Made by a program: the position numbers and the translations under genes
Assembly (NCBI GenBank): GCA_033807695.1
Contig: CM066301.1
Span: 2,480,001 to 2,544,000 of the forward strand
Source of the DNA: Daedaleopsis sinensis
Taxonomy: Eukaryota; Basidiomycota; Agaricomycetes; Polyporales; Polyporaceae
Length of the DNA stretch: 64,000 bases
Direction of reading: 5' to 3'
Shown: positions 1-11,012 of the stretch, piece after piece
Layout: the number at the start of each line of letters is the position of its first letter
How positions within the stretch are numbered: the stretch's first letter is position 1
The notes under the pieces: generated by a model
Told to the model about the DNA's origin: nothing
What the model saw: the letters and a program-made list of their open reading frames with translations, nothing else
Database searches by the model: none

Positions 1-1295
1 GATCCGGACGTCAGCATCATGGCGTCCGCCGCAAGCGTGCAACGTCCGCGCTTGGAGATTATCCAGGACCTTCGGCAGATGATCATGGTAAGCGATACGC
101 AGTTTTCAAGAAGTCTGTTACTCACATTCTTACTCGTTCGCCATTCTCACAGACTTCACTCACTGCTTGGCGCCAGTGGAGGGCCCACAACATTCCGGGC
201 TACCGGGAGAATCAAGTTCCTCCTCGCAAGATCATATTCTACCGAGATGGCGTGAGTGAGGGGGAGTACGCACAGGTGATCCAGCACGAAATCCCACTCA
301 TCAAAGGTATAATCCGGAGCTCCTTCACGAGCCGCGACCGAAGCTGATATATAAACCTTTGATGCAGAGGCATTCCGTGCCACAGGTATGCCCGAAAATC
401 TTTGGCCCAAGGTACTGTTCATTGTGGTCGGCAAACGGTCAGCCCAGTCTCGTCATCGTTGCGTGGGCGATATGATATCTAACGACTCTTCATCTAGCCA
501 CCACGTCCGGTTCTTCCCTCAGCAGTGCGTATCCGTTACTCTTCCCCCTCGAAGTGATGCTAACTCTTACTCTCGTGCAGCCCCCGGGACGCCGACAGGT
601 CGGGCAACTGCCCTGCTGGCCTGCTGGTCGACAGGGAAATCACGAACCCTCACTACGAGGACTTCTATCTCCAGTCGCACGGTGGGCTGCTCGGAAGTAT
701 GTATTGCTCGCAGCCGTTCTTTGCATTCGCAGCACACTCACGGCGACCGATGTTGTTTGTACAGCTAGCCGACCAAGCCACTATGTGATCCTTATGAACG
801 AGACACCGCTCACTAAGGAACAGTGCGTATGACCCTCAACCTTACTACGTCTGTCTGTCACCTTGTCCTAACAGCGTACCGTATGCAAACAGGGTCCAAA
901 CGCTCACCTTCCATCTTTGCCACACGTATGCGAGTGCTACCCGCTCGGTCTCCATCCCCGCTCCCGTCTACTGTGAGCCCCGTGATCTCTACTCACTCCT
1001 CGTTCTCCCGCGATGTGATTTCTGACAAAACTTTATGCCCTGCAGATGCCGACGTGCGTCCGATATTTTTACTGCTGGCTGTTTCTCATTATAGCCTATC
1101 ATGGAGAACCTGCACTGATCATGTTTCTTGTGCTTACAGAAGATCTGCTCTCGCCTCGAATTCCACTGCGAGGACGGCGCGTCGCTCAGCGACACGGCGT
1201 CGAACGTGACCGGCGACACGGCCGAATTCGACTTGGAGTACTGGCGAGGGATATTCAAGGACTCTAAACTCGCTAAAAACAACTATTTCCTGTGA
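1..1295 (+). CDS. Argonaute protein, C-terminal PIWI domain (5' partial)
   Basis: This is the 3' end of an Argonaute gene; the N, PAZ, MID and early PIWI parts lie before the window. Argonaute binds small RNAs and, when catalytic, slices complementary RNA. Spliced exons read VQRPRLEIIQDL, then FYRDGVSEGEYAQV, then RPTHYVILMNE and HTYASATRSVSIPAPVYYAD, all PIWI signatures. In the eukaryotic D-E-D-H slicer tetrad, the Glu (in LEIIQDL), the second Asp (in YRDGVSEG) and the His (in PTHYVIL) are present; the first Asp would be upstream. Several short introns interrupt the reading frame. The C-terminus is FKDSKLAKNNYFL with the stop at 1293-1295; the short tail ending near Leu is typical of Argonautes. 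The three visible residues suggest slicer activity is kept, but this cannot be settled without the upstream Asp. Confidence 0.93.
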
Positions 1296-2071
1296 TTCTC
1301 CGCAACTCTATGGACGCGACCTCTACTCGCGGCATCTCCGCTCGCTGTTGGCTGGCATCGTTGGGCTTGTCTGCTTCGTTTCCCCTCTGCTGTAGTAGTC
1401 CCTGTTGTACGATAGATCTCGCGCCTCGCACGCCTCCTGTACTTTCCGTTGTGTCGATCATGTAGCCCACTGCTCAAGTTTTGATGTTTCATAGCCAGAA
1501 TGTATTTGTGATTTACGTGTGCTCACTGCTCGTGCTATCGGCGATAGGAGGCATATGGACGTTGACTGTCACCGCAACACTGCGTCTTGACGCCTCTGAC
1601 TGCGAAACTCCGAGTTGTGCGCCCATAGAAGCGTGCTTCTGTCCGCACGCATAGATGCATCGCTGGCGGCCTTGCTTGCCACTACTACCTACCTTGTCGA
1701 GTTACGAAGCCTGCGGTTCAAAATTCGTTTTGAGGTACGTATATCCTGCTTGCCATAACTGGCATGGCGGCGGTACCTGACTGCATCATGATTTCACATG
1801 ATCAAGTAGCCTCGACCGGTAGCATTAATACTATACCCGCGCGACCAACCTCATCAAACGCGCTCGACGCCGTCAGCCACGTCTCCACACTGCGACTTTG
1901 TTCGTACCAAGCCACAAGTCGCGCTATCCTTCAGCCCACTGCGACTCAGCCACCCGCGTTGACTCAGAGTACCCGTAGAACGCGCGGTAAGTTGTAGACG
2001 TTCCTCGTGTTGCCAGTCGGACACTCACCCCCCTCGTGTTCGTTCCGCTGCCACATTCAAGCTCCTTCAAG
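1296..2071. other. Intergenic gap between Argonaute and acyl-CoA synthetase
   Basis: About 780 bases hold the Argonaute 3' region and the acyl-CoA synthetase promoter. Only short unrelated open frames occur, and I see no spliced coding pattern, RNA gene or repeat. The sequence just before the next ATG is pyrimidine-rich, as is common at fungal transcription starts. Confidence 0.5.
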
Positions 2072-5000
2072 ATGCCCAACCCGTTGACTACCGAGTTCGC
2101 GCACCTGCCTGTGCCCCTTCCGGAAGATGCGCCCTACCACAAGCAGTGTATAGAGGTTCCAGGAACGAAACGCCCTGGACAGACCGGTACGTTTACAGTC
2201 TTTGGACGCGTCGATGGTTGGACTGACTCCATGGCATGCCAACCGCGTTCCAGCGCATTACCGAGGAGGTGAGTGTCCCATTCGTCTCCATCTCCCTAGC
2301 CTCGCGCGAAAGCCTCGCGAAACACGACCCGCAAAGCGCATTGCGCACCGTTCCCTTTGACTATCCCCCGCTGACCCGCCCCCCCTATCCACCCCTCACA
2401 GCGGCATACCCGTACATCACGCTCGAGTCGCCGAAAGTCTTTACGAACCTCGTCCAGCTGTACGACGAGGGCTTCCAGCGCGCGAAAGGCGGCCCCTTCC
2501 TCGGCCACCGCCCCGTCCTCTCGACCGAGCCGCTCACGTACGCCGACTATCACGTGTGGCAGTCCTGGCCCGAGGTCGACGCGCGCCGCCGGGCACTCGG
2601 CAGCGCCCTCCACAAGCTCTTCCAGGACGGGACCGTCGGCGGCGGGGAGCTGCCTACGGTCGGGGTGTGGAGCAAGAACTGCCCGAGTACGTATTTGCGA
2701 AGTTGTATTTGGTTGGACGCGTTTGGTATTGACGGACGTTCTGGTCCGTGCGCATGCGCGCAGGCTGGCAGGTCGTCGACCTCTCGCTGCAAGCTTACGA
2801 CAAGGTCGGCGTCAGTCTATACGATACTCTGGGGAAGGACTCGGCAGGTGCGTCGTCCTGTCTGCGTCTGTGAGGGATAGGGGAAATTGACGTCGGACGT
2901 GTTGCCATTCGTGTGCAGAGCATATGTGAGGACGGGTGTGCTACTGCCCGCTTGCGGACGACGTGCTGACCTGGTGTTTGCAGCATCAACCACTCCGAGC
3001 TTTCGATAATCTTCGCGTCCCCGATGCATCTATCCTCGCTTTTGAAACTCGCCCCCAAATGCCCTGTCCTGAAGATGGTGGTCTCGATGGAGCCTCTATC
3101 CGCGCAGACTAAGGCTGTTCTGTCCGCCTGGGGCGAATCCATCAACGTCGAGGTCAAGGAGATGGCTGAGTGTACGTACACACGTCAAGGATGCTATGGG
3201 TCGTGTTGTACTAACCTTGTTTCCGTAGTGGAGGAGTTCGGCCGTGCAAACCTCGTCGAGGTGATCACCCCCAAGTCCGACACGATCGCCACTATCTGTT
3301 ACACCTCAGTGCGTTGTCATCGAGTAAGAGCCTGTAGGTTGCAATGTAGTGACTTCATTTCATAGGGTACTACCGGGTTACCAAAAGGTGAGATCGCAAG
3401 AGAGCTTAGCTGAAGATGTCTCTAACCGGAGACTCCAGGTGTTGTGATCACGCACGGGGCGATGGCACAGGCTGTGTTTGGCTTCCTCTACCAGTTCAAG
3501 ATGGACAACGAGACGACGATGATGTCCTTCCTGCCGCTTGCGCACATCTACGAGGTCAGTGTCACAAGAGCCGTGCTCGTCCCCGCCTCCCTTACTGACG
3601 CCTGTCGTAGCGTTGCATGGAGCTCATTGCTGTCTCCATGGGTGCCCAAATCGGATACACTACGGGTGACCCGTTGACTCTCTTGGAAGACCTAGCGATC
3701 CTGAAGCCGCACTTCGTGCCTCTCGTGCCCCGTGTTCTCAACAGGATTTACCAGTCGGCGATGGCGGCTGGCACGGCGCCGGGCATCAAGGGCGCCCTCT
3801 TCCGCAAGGCCATGGCTACGAAGCTGGACAACCTGCGGACAACTGGCCAGTTCACTCACACATTGTGGGACAAGCTGGTCTTTAAGAAGGCAAGTTTCCT
3901 TGAATTTAACGAAGTTACGCAGACTCACCTCGTTTCCCATTGTATTCGCACGAATAGCTGCATAACGTTCTTGGCGGCAGGATCAGGATTCTCACCACCG
4001 GCTCTGCGCCTATCAGTACAAACGTTATGGACTTCCTCAAAATCGGTCTACTCACCGAGGTTATCGAAGGTACGTGCCGCTTGCATTGCACTATACGAAG
4101 CCCGCGTCTCACTCACCGGCCTGCAGGGTACGATCTCCGTGGACTCGGAAGCGGTCTTGTATACTGAAAATTTTTCTGGGTTCAAGGTACGGTATGACCG
4201 AGAACTGCGGTAGTTTCGTGCGCACGTGGAGCTACGACGCGAAGTCGAGCGGCACCGTCGGCTCCCCACTTCCTAACTGCGAAATCAAGTTTGTCGACGT
4301 GCCTTCCATGGGGTACTCGGCAGAGGACAAGCCGTACCCGCGCGGGGAGATCTGCATGCGCGGTGCGCCGCGCTTCACGTGCTATTACAAGGGTGCGTAG
4401 AACGTGCGCCTTGCAGATGCGTGTCTCCTCGCTGACAGCCCCGCCGTGAGTTCAGACCCCAAGAAGACGGCGGAGACCATCGACGAGGAAGGCTGGCTGC
4501 ACACCGGCGACGTCGGCCAGCTGGACGACGCCCTCCGTCTGAAGATCATCGACCGTGTCAAGGTGCGACGCCCGTCCCCGTTCCTCCCCACGCGGGAGTC
4601 TGAGTCTGAGTGGACACTGACGCGGGGCCGTGGCGCGCACAGAACATCATGAAGCTCGCGCAGGGCGAGTACGTCGCGCTCGAGAACATCGAGAACATCT
4701 ACAGCGGGAGCCCGCTCGTCGCGCAGCTCTACGTGCACGGCGACTCGCTCCAGTCGTACCTCATCGCCGTCGCGGTGCCCGACCCCGTGCAGTTCGCCGC
4801 TCTCGTCGCGCGCGTCACGGGTAAGGCGGTCACACCCGAAAACACCGCCGCGCTCGCCGCGGCGACGAAGGACCCGCAGGTCACCGCCGCCTTCCTCGCC
4901 GAGCTCCAGAAGCAGTCGCGCCAGGCTAAGCTCAAGGGGTACGTTCTCCCTCGCTCATCCTGTCCGCCCATGCCCACGCTAAAACTATCCTTTCCGACGC

Positions 5001-5312
5001 CTTTCCTTGGTACACCCTTTTTCCTGTGGCGTTCTTCCCGCCCTGGTCGGTTCACTCGCCGTTCGTCGCCGCATACAGCTTCGAGACGATCAAGAGGCTG
5101 CATCTGACTACCGAGCAGCTGTCGACCGAGAACGGGTGCTTGACGCCGACGTTGAAGGTCAAGAGGTGCGTGGCCCGACCGTTCCGCAGGCTGAGTGGGC
5201 GGCGCTGATCTTCCGCGTTCTGCGCAGGCGGGAGACGTACACGTTCTTCAAAGAGCCCCTCGACGCGCTGTACGCGCTGGGCGAGCCCTCGGGCTCCGCT
5301 CTGAAGCTGTAG
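2072..5312 (+). CDS. Long-chain fatty acyl-CoA synthetase (AMP-binding)
   Basis: Activates free fatty acids to acyl-CoA via an acyl-adenylate, feeding beta-oxidation and lipid synthesis. The start [18 protein letters not shown] precedes a multi-exon ANL-superfamily enzyme. The P-loop is rebuilt across two introns as [18 protein letters not shown]. Further on come [28 protein letters not shown] and the hinge region [12 protein letters not shown] followed by [20 protein letters not shown], which carries the C-terminal domain Lys typical of long-chain ligases. At least ten short introns are present. The C-terminus is SGSALKL; -LKL is a weak variant of the PTS1 peroxisomal signal, so peroxisomal targeting is possible but not certain. 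Overall it resembles the yeast Faa1-4 and peroxisomal Faa2 group; I cannot choose a specific orthologue by eye. Confidence 0.93.
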
Positions 5313-5673
5313 GTTGCGCGTCCTGGACTGCGCAGGACCGTCCCTGGCTTCACGACGGCTTCGACGACACGCCTACTTCGGGCGGGAGTGTAGATTCACG
5401 CCGGTGTCGCTCACGGATGGATGTTTGTATGTGTATTCTACACGATGCTAATGAGCCGTACTCTACATTGTGGTGGTGGTGGGAGCAGTCTGGGACGCTT
5501 GGGTGCGACGAGCCCAAGAAAGAGATGCGAGATTGAGACAACACGACACAGCACAACAACAACACAACAACAGCACAGCACAACGACTCCTACCGAGCGT
5601 CGACAACTGACAACTCCCATAATCCGAACCGCCCACTCTATCGAGAAAGAATCGTTCCGGTCGTGTTCTGTGC
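5313..5673. other. Convergent 3' intergenic gap with CAA-rich low-complexity tract
   Basis: Shared 3' region of two converging genes. It contains a CACAACAACAACACAACA-type low-complexity tract (about 5541-5583), with no sign of coding or RNA genes. Confidence 0.5.
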
Positions 5674-8040
5674 TCACCGGGGCGGCGGCCGCCTGCCCTC
5701 CGCGATGCGGCGCGAGAGCGTAGTGCCGAGGAAGCAGATGAGGGTCATGACGATGACCCACAGGTAGCGCAGGAGGATGAAGTCGTGGCCGATCGAGAAC
5801 GCGAGGAGCGAGCTGGCGATCGCGGGGCTGAACGAGCGCGCGAGGCACTGGATCCGGAGCGCGGCGGGATGAGGGCATGAGTATCCTGAGAACCCTCCTT
5901 TTGACCGCGAAGAGGAGGGGAGGGGAGGGAGGAGCGAGAGGAAAACTGGGGAAGCGCTCACCATCGCGAACTGCGCCACGCCGTTGGTCACCCCGAGCGA
6001 CGCGGGGTCCGGCGCGCTCTCCTTGACGAGGATCATGCTCACCCTGTCGCAGCGCACCGCAGAACGTCAATAATCGGCCGAGGAGTGGGCCCACATGCGC
6101 ATGCGCACGCGCACGCGCAAGCACAAGCAGTGCAGTTGCAGTTTAAAGGACTCACGAGAACGCGAGCGCCCCAGCGCGCGAGATGAGCAATATGCCCGCG
6201 ATCCCGAGCCACACGAGCCCCTGCGCCTCGGGCGCGAGCGCCCCCGCGCGGGCGTCGACGGCGCCGAGGCGCGCGAGCACGTTGAGCGCGGGGAGGAGCA
6301 CGAAGCAGAGCGGCCAGAGCCCCATGCAGAAGTTGTACATGCGCGCGTGGTCGAGGCGCCGGAGGAGGACGGGCATGCACGCCAGCTGGAGGAATATCGA
6401 GAGCGCGCCCGAGATCGAGAGCGCGTAGCCGATTTGCGTGGTCTGTGGTTTGTCCGTGTGGGGTGGTGTTAAGTGGGGTGGGGTCGTATGAGGGTGATGG
6501 AGCATGCGCGGATAGAGTGAGTGTATTAGTGCTAGCAATCGCATGTGGCGATAAAGAGGCTCACGTCGAAGGACAGGCCTCCCTGCGGGATGGGCGTGTA
6601 GCAGAAGAGCACTGTCGAGGTTAAGCGGGCAATTCAGTCTGTGACTCTGTGCCAGCGGGATTGCCTCCGCGACCGAGTCCGGACGCACCGAACGTGACAT
6701 CAAAACCGGTTGCACTGCACGTCGCGTCGGTGTCACCGTCAGAATCCGGGAGCACGCGTAAGTACATCGCGAAGCGCGACTCACATGAACGACAGGCCCG
6801 CGCCACTGAGGCACAGCGCGCGGACGAGGGGGATGGTTAACAGGTGCCGGACGCTCGCCGGCTGCGCGGGCTTCTCGAACGCCCCGCCAGGGCACTCGGA
6901 CAGCTCGATGTGCTCCTTCTGCCGCTTCGCCCGCTTGCTCGGAAGCGTCTGTCAGAGCCACACGCGCCCATAAGCCATAACTGTCAGATGAAGGGGCAGC
7001 GGGATAGCGCGTCTGCCACGGTGGGGCGCACCTCGTTCAGGTAGAAGAAGCCGTAGAGGCAGCCGGACCAGGCGATGGCCGCCGCGGCGATGCATGGGAG
7101 GAGGTACGGGTACCGGCGGAAGAGCGGGGTGTCGAACAGCCCGGGGAACTTCTGCGCGGGATTCGAGAGCAGGCCGCCCATGAGCGGGCTAATGGGCCCG
7201 GGTTGAGCAGCCGTTCGGTCAGGAATTGGCAGGCAAGTCGCTGGGCTCACCCAATGATCGCCCCCAGTGGCCAGCAGAGGCCGTAGAGGGGGAACGCGGT
7301 CGCCTGGTTCGTGGAGTCGGTGATCTCGCCGAGGACAGAGTGGATTACGGCGATGTTTCCGGAAAACAGTCCACCTGCGATGGACAAAAGTTAGGCCGGG
7401 TATCCAGACGTAGGGAGTGGGATGACGCACCGAGTGACCGAGCGAAGAGCACCCCGCTCAATGTCGAGGACATCCCCATGAAAATGGTGGCGAGTCCGAT
7501 GCCAAATATTCCACAGAGGACGATAGGTCGTCGGCCGATGACATCTTCAAGTGGGAAGGACGGATATTGATATAGACGCGTGCGCGGTTAGAAGAGAGAT
7601 ATACTGACCAGACAACTTGGCCCATTGGTATATGGACACGACCTGAGCGATCGCAAAGCTGCTCTCCTGTGGACAAAATAGCCGAAGATTAAGCGTCGAA
7701 CTTAGTGACATTCCAAGTTGGGCGCCGGCGCAGCGAGCCGACATACCACCAGACCGCTGTAGAAGCCAATTTTGGACGGGTCCTCGGTGAGGTGCAGGTG
7801 CTCAATCATCTCGTTCACATAAGGGAAGATCTGGGTGAAGACAATGGGGTCGACGAGTCTGACGACGCAGAGGGTCGCGAGGGCAGCGACCGGGATCGGG
7901 GTCGGAGCCTTTTCAGACTTGCGCGACTTTTGGTTCTCCAGGGCGCTGTCGTCGGCGAGAGCGTCGTAGTCGTCGAAGAGGTGGCGGGCCTCTTCGGGGG
8001 CCTCTACGCCGCTGGAGGAGGCATGGCAGTCGACGGCCAT
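5674..8040 (-). CDS. Major facilitator superfamily transporter (DHA1-like, 12 TM)
   Basis: A multi-exon membrane transporter. The hydrophilic N-terminus (MAVDCHASSSGVEAPEEARH, acidic and Ser/Lys-rich) leads into TM1 (TPIPVAALATLCVVRLVDPI). The loop 2-3 signature is rebuilt across an intron as WAKLSD-VIGRRPIVLCG, the family motif A with the GRRP element. Later segments include LYGLCWPLGAIIGPLMGG, AIAWSGCLYGFFYLNET, a central loop rich in Lys and Glu, and C-terminal helices ending LGTTLSRRIAEGRRPPPR. The whole matches fungal DHA1-type proton antiporters related to the plant ZIF/tetracycline-resistance branch. Substrate cannot be told from sequence. The gene is convergent with the acyl-CoA synthetase, and its promoter faces the 8.55 kb gene across about 510 bases. 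Confidence 0.9.
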
Positions 8041-8551
8041 GGGGAGTGGACTGGTCGGGGGGAGACGGTGAGATCAGCAAAGGGCGCATTTGGAGCTAGA
8101 GGAGGGATATAAGGAGAGCGGACTTCTGAGGTTCTCGATTCACAGGAAAGGAAGTGACCAATCGTTTACGTGCTATCGAAAGGCGACGGGCTCAACCGCT
8201 CTCCCGGGGACACCACTGACCTCAACCTCCCAGGAACATCCCCACACTCCCCGCTGAGCTCACCGCGGGTGCAGCTGCAATATTAATCAACGCGCACCGT
8301 CCCCATCCTCTGCGCGCGCACCGCCGACGATGCAGTCTGCAGCCGCCATGGACCGGTCGAGGACGGCGCGGATGGCAGCAAACTTGCAGCGAGAGAAGAT
8401 TCGCGCGGGAGGAGTGGCCTTCTGCCTAGCGCCTGGTCAGATGGCCGACCGGCTCCAGTGGGCCGGGAGACCAAACAGTGGCAAACAGGGGGGATGTGTT
8501 GCTGAACGCCTCTGGGGCGACTCTGCTGAGACCTGCGCTGCCCCGACCATA
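8041..8551. other. Divergent promoter region
   Basis: About 510 bases between two divergent genes. An open frame continues upstream of the 8552 start (to 8330), but the upstream part is unlike the family and has competing ATGs, so I treat it as 5' leader. No repeats or RNA genes were seen. Confidence 0.4.
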
Positions 8552-9438
8552 ATGACTTTTAATTCCAACGACAATCTTGTTCTCGTCGCACCGCGCCCAG
8601 TGCGCATCGCAGGCGGCCCCGCTCCTTTCCCTTTCCACTCTCCCGTCGCACATCGTCCCCGATCTCGCGCGGCCATCTTATCCGCCGCAACCGACGCCTT
8701 CGACCGCCTCAGGCTAGTCGACGATCACCACGACCACCAGGACTTCAAGACCCAAGACTTATCCGACAAAGACTCTCTCTCCCCCCGTGCCTCTCCTCGG
8801 TATGTCTTCCGATCCACGTTTCCGCTGACTCCCGTTCGATGAGATCCTCTATATCTCCCGACCCGAGGTCACGTCGTATTCATTGTCAGTGCTCTCAATA
8901 TATTGTCCCCGTTACTGAACGCCTCTTCACCCAGATCCACCCCCTCCGAAGCTCTGGAAGAGTTCCTGTCCATCTTGAACCACCCCAGCTCTCTCCGCTT
9001 CCGCCCCACCTCCCCCATCCTCAGGGCGGGCAACCACAGCGCCGCCGCCTTCTTTGCGTACCGCCGCCAGACCCCATGCAGCCTCAGCCCCTCCAGTCCC
9101 GCCGAGGGACTCGGCATGACTCTCGCCGGTGAGCGTGCTGATAATAAAGAGAATGACTCTGTCGGCTACCCGTTCAGACTCCTGGGCAGCTCTCTTGGTA
9201 CGTCAAGCAGCCTGCCGTCTTTCCAATTTACGCAATCATCTCACTCTTCTCCTGCCGTAAAGGGTCACCTGTCTCTCGCATGCAGACTCGCAACCCCTTC
9301 CAGCGGCACCCGTCGTATGATGCTAACGTCGTGGGTCTGCTGGGTCCGCCGCCCGCCGTGTCGCCCTCGCCCATCATGGCGCTCAGCCCGGCGGCGATCC
9401 CGCTTCCGTCGCCGACGCCTGACGAGATGGAGCTATGA
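8552..9438 (+). CDS. Conserved Agaricomycete protein of unknown function (NPFxRHPSYD tail)
   Basis: Three exons (8552-8799, 8935-9197, 9263-9438) give 228 residues. The second intron uses an AAAG acceptor at 9262; the more obvious CAG at 9285 would force an early stop, whereas 9262 restores SPVSRMQTRNPFQRHPSYD followed by a Pro/Ser-rich end PSPTPDEMEL. I recognise this C-terminal block as a conserved motif in mushroom proteins without a known role. The N-terminus (MTFNSNDNLVLVAPRPVRIA) and a short helical stretch (SEALEEFLSILNHPSS) are the only other landmarks. There are no TM segments or signal peptide. The composition suggests a partly disordered nuclear or cytoplasmic protein. Confidence 0.6.
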
Positions 9439-9885
9439 GTCCATCCGATGGGCAGTCAAACGGGATGATCGATGATCGCCCATATCCTACTGTCGTTGCT
9501 CGTTAACCCTCCGCTGCAGCTACAGTAAAACCCCCCACCCACACTACCTACCTACCTTAGTATCTATCCGCTTATTATTATTACCTCCCCCCGCGAGCGT
9601 CATGATATCCTGTACCCGACCTCGCTCCTGTGTATCATGATCTACCGGATATCTCTCTCCTCTCCTCTGACCAGTTAGCGACATTCGTTCCCGTTTTTTT
9701 CTCTCCGTAGGACGTCTCGCAGTGCTCGCAAACGAACTGTAAATCACAATATTGTAATGGAATCTTTTCTACACATAGCGAATCACGCGGTACCGGTGGG
9801 AATATCGCATCGCCGCCCTTCGTCCTTAACCAACTGGCAACAAGTACACGTATGTAGATGCGCCGTCGTCACACGCACAAGCCCC
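9439..9885. other. Intergenic gap
   Basis: About 450 AT-richer bases holding the 3' region of the preceding gene and the promoter of the small membrane-protein gene. No coding or structural RNA signal was found. Confidence 0.4.
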
Positions 9886-10322
9886 ATGGCCAGCCAAGCT
9901 GGTACGCCAGAGCCGAGCCATTAGCACAGTGCGTACCGTCCTGGTACCAGTGTCTTCACGCGAGAGCTCAGCCTGCGACATATGCATCGACAGCTCCGCG
10001 GAGGCCCGCTGCCCGCACCCCGCAGCGGGCTACGCCCTCATCGCAGGCTCGCTCCTGCTCCTCCTCGTCGGCTCCTACGCCGTCTTCTTCAGCGCGTTCG
10101 CGCCCCCCGGCGGCACCGGCATACGCGTGCGTGCTCCATATGCATCCCAACCTCAACGGACTTGCAACTGACTTGACTTGACTTGACACGTCGGCGATGC
10201 AGGCGCTGGACGCGCTCGCGGCGGACAGGCACTACAAGTACCTGCCCGCCATGCTCGTCTCGGCCGGGACGGCGTTCGTGATCTCGAACTGGGTCGGGTG
10301 GCAGTACTACAGGAACTCGTGA
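9886..10322 (+). CDS. Small two-TM protein, PIG-Y-like GPI-GlcNAc transferase subunit
   Basis: Proposed exons 9886-9901, 9972-10126 and 10203-10322 encode 96 residues. The protein has a short Cys-rich N-terminus (CDICIDSSAEARCP), a first hydrophobic helix (YALIAGSLLLLLVGSYAVFF), a loop, and a second helix ending ISNWVGWQYYRNS. Size, two-helix layout and the aromatic, basic C-terminus (compare the W-x-G-x-x-x-x-R-x-N/S end of PIG-Y) resemble subunit Y of the ER complex that makes GlcNAc-phosphatidylinositol, the first step of GPI anchor synthesis. The last two exons are well supported by frame and length. The first exon is less certain, as the ORF also stays open to an ATG at 9929. Function is inferred from resemblance only. 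Confidence 0.55.
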
Positions 10323-11012
10323 ACGGACGACCGGCGAGCTATCGTTATGTTTGCCAAGTATTCTGCTGTGGTCTTTGGTCTTTGATCTTTGGTCGGTTCG
10401 GGACGCGGGTCGCCAGCTGCACCCTAGTGGAAATGTACGACCACTCGAACGAGACCACGTAGAAATTCCTGGACTCGAACGAGTTTTGAGGAAAGTCGGG
10501 GGTCCCTCACGTGACATTGGCACCCCGACCTCTGACACCCCTTGACATCTCCCCTTCGGGTTGCGTGGGGTTAACTTAAGAAATTCCTGACATACGTACT
10601 ATGCAGGAGGTTCTCGAGCAACCCATACCGCAACCTGACAGTGCCTGATAGTATCTGAATCAACGGTGGAATGGCGCCGCGCCGAGCGGCTGGCGAAAGC
10701 CTGCCCGAGGACCGGCGCCTACACCGTTCTGAGGTTTTTGTGTTGAAGTTCGAGGTCCAGGTTTGCCCGGAGGGCGGTGTTATGCATATAGGGGGACAGA
10801 ATATAGTATGAGCGCATATCACGCAGTCCTACGACTCCTGCGACTCATTGTGCTACAGGACAACAATCCAAGCAGACGGGGCATATCGATATCGATTCCG
10901 AGCATGTCATATGTAGCGGCCATGAACCAAGCGGAACGGCAACTTGAAAGGGAATAACTTAGCGCAAACCTCATCGAAAGAAACAGTCCCCAGTCCCGTC
11001 CAGCGGCCCGAC
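10323..11012. other. Intergenic gap between converging genes
   Basis: About 690 bases of 3' regions. A GTGAGT splice-donor-like sequence overlaps the proposed SFI1 stop, so part of 10.8-11.0 kb could hold a further SFI1 exon. No other feature was seen. Confidence 0.35.

Noticed and set aside
8330..8551. Upstream in-frame extension of the 8552 gene
   Set aside because: The upstream part has several ATGs and an atypical composition; the 8552 start begins the sequence that resembles the family.
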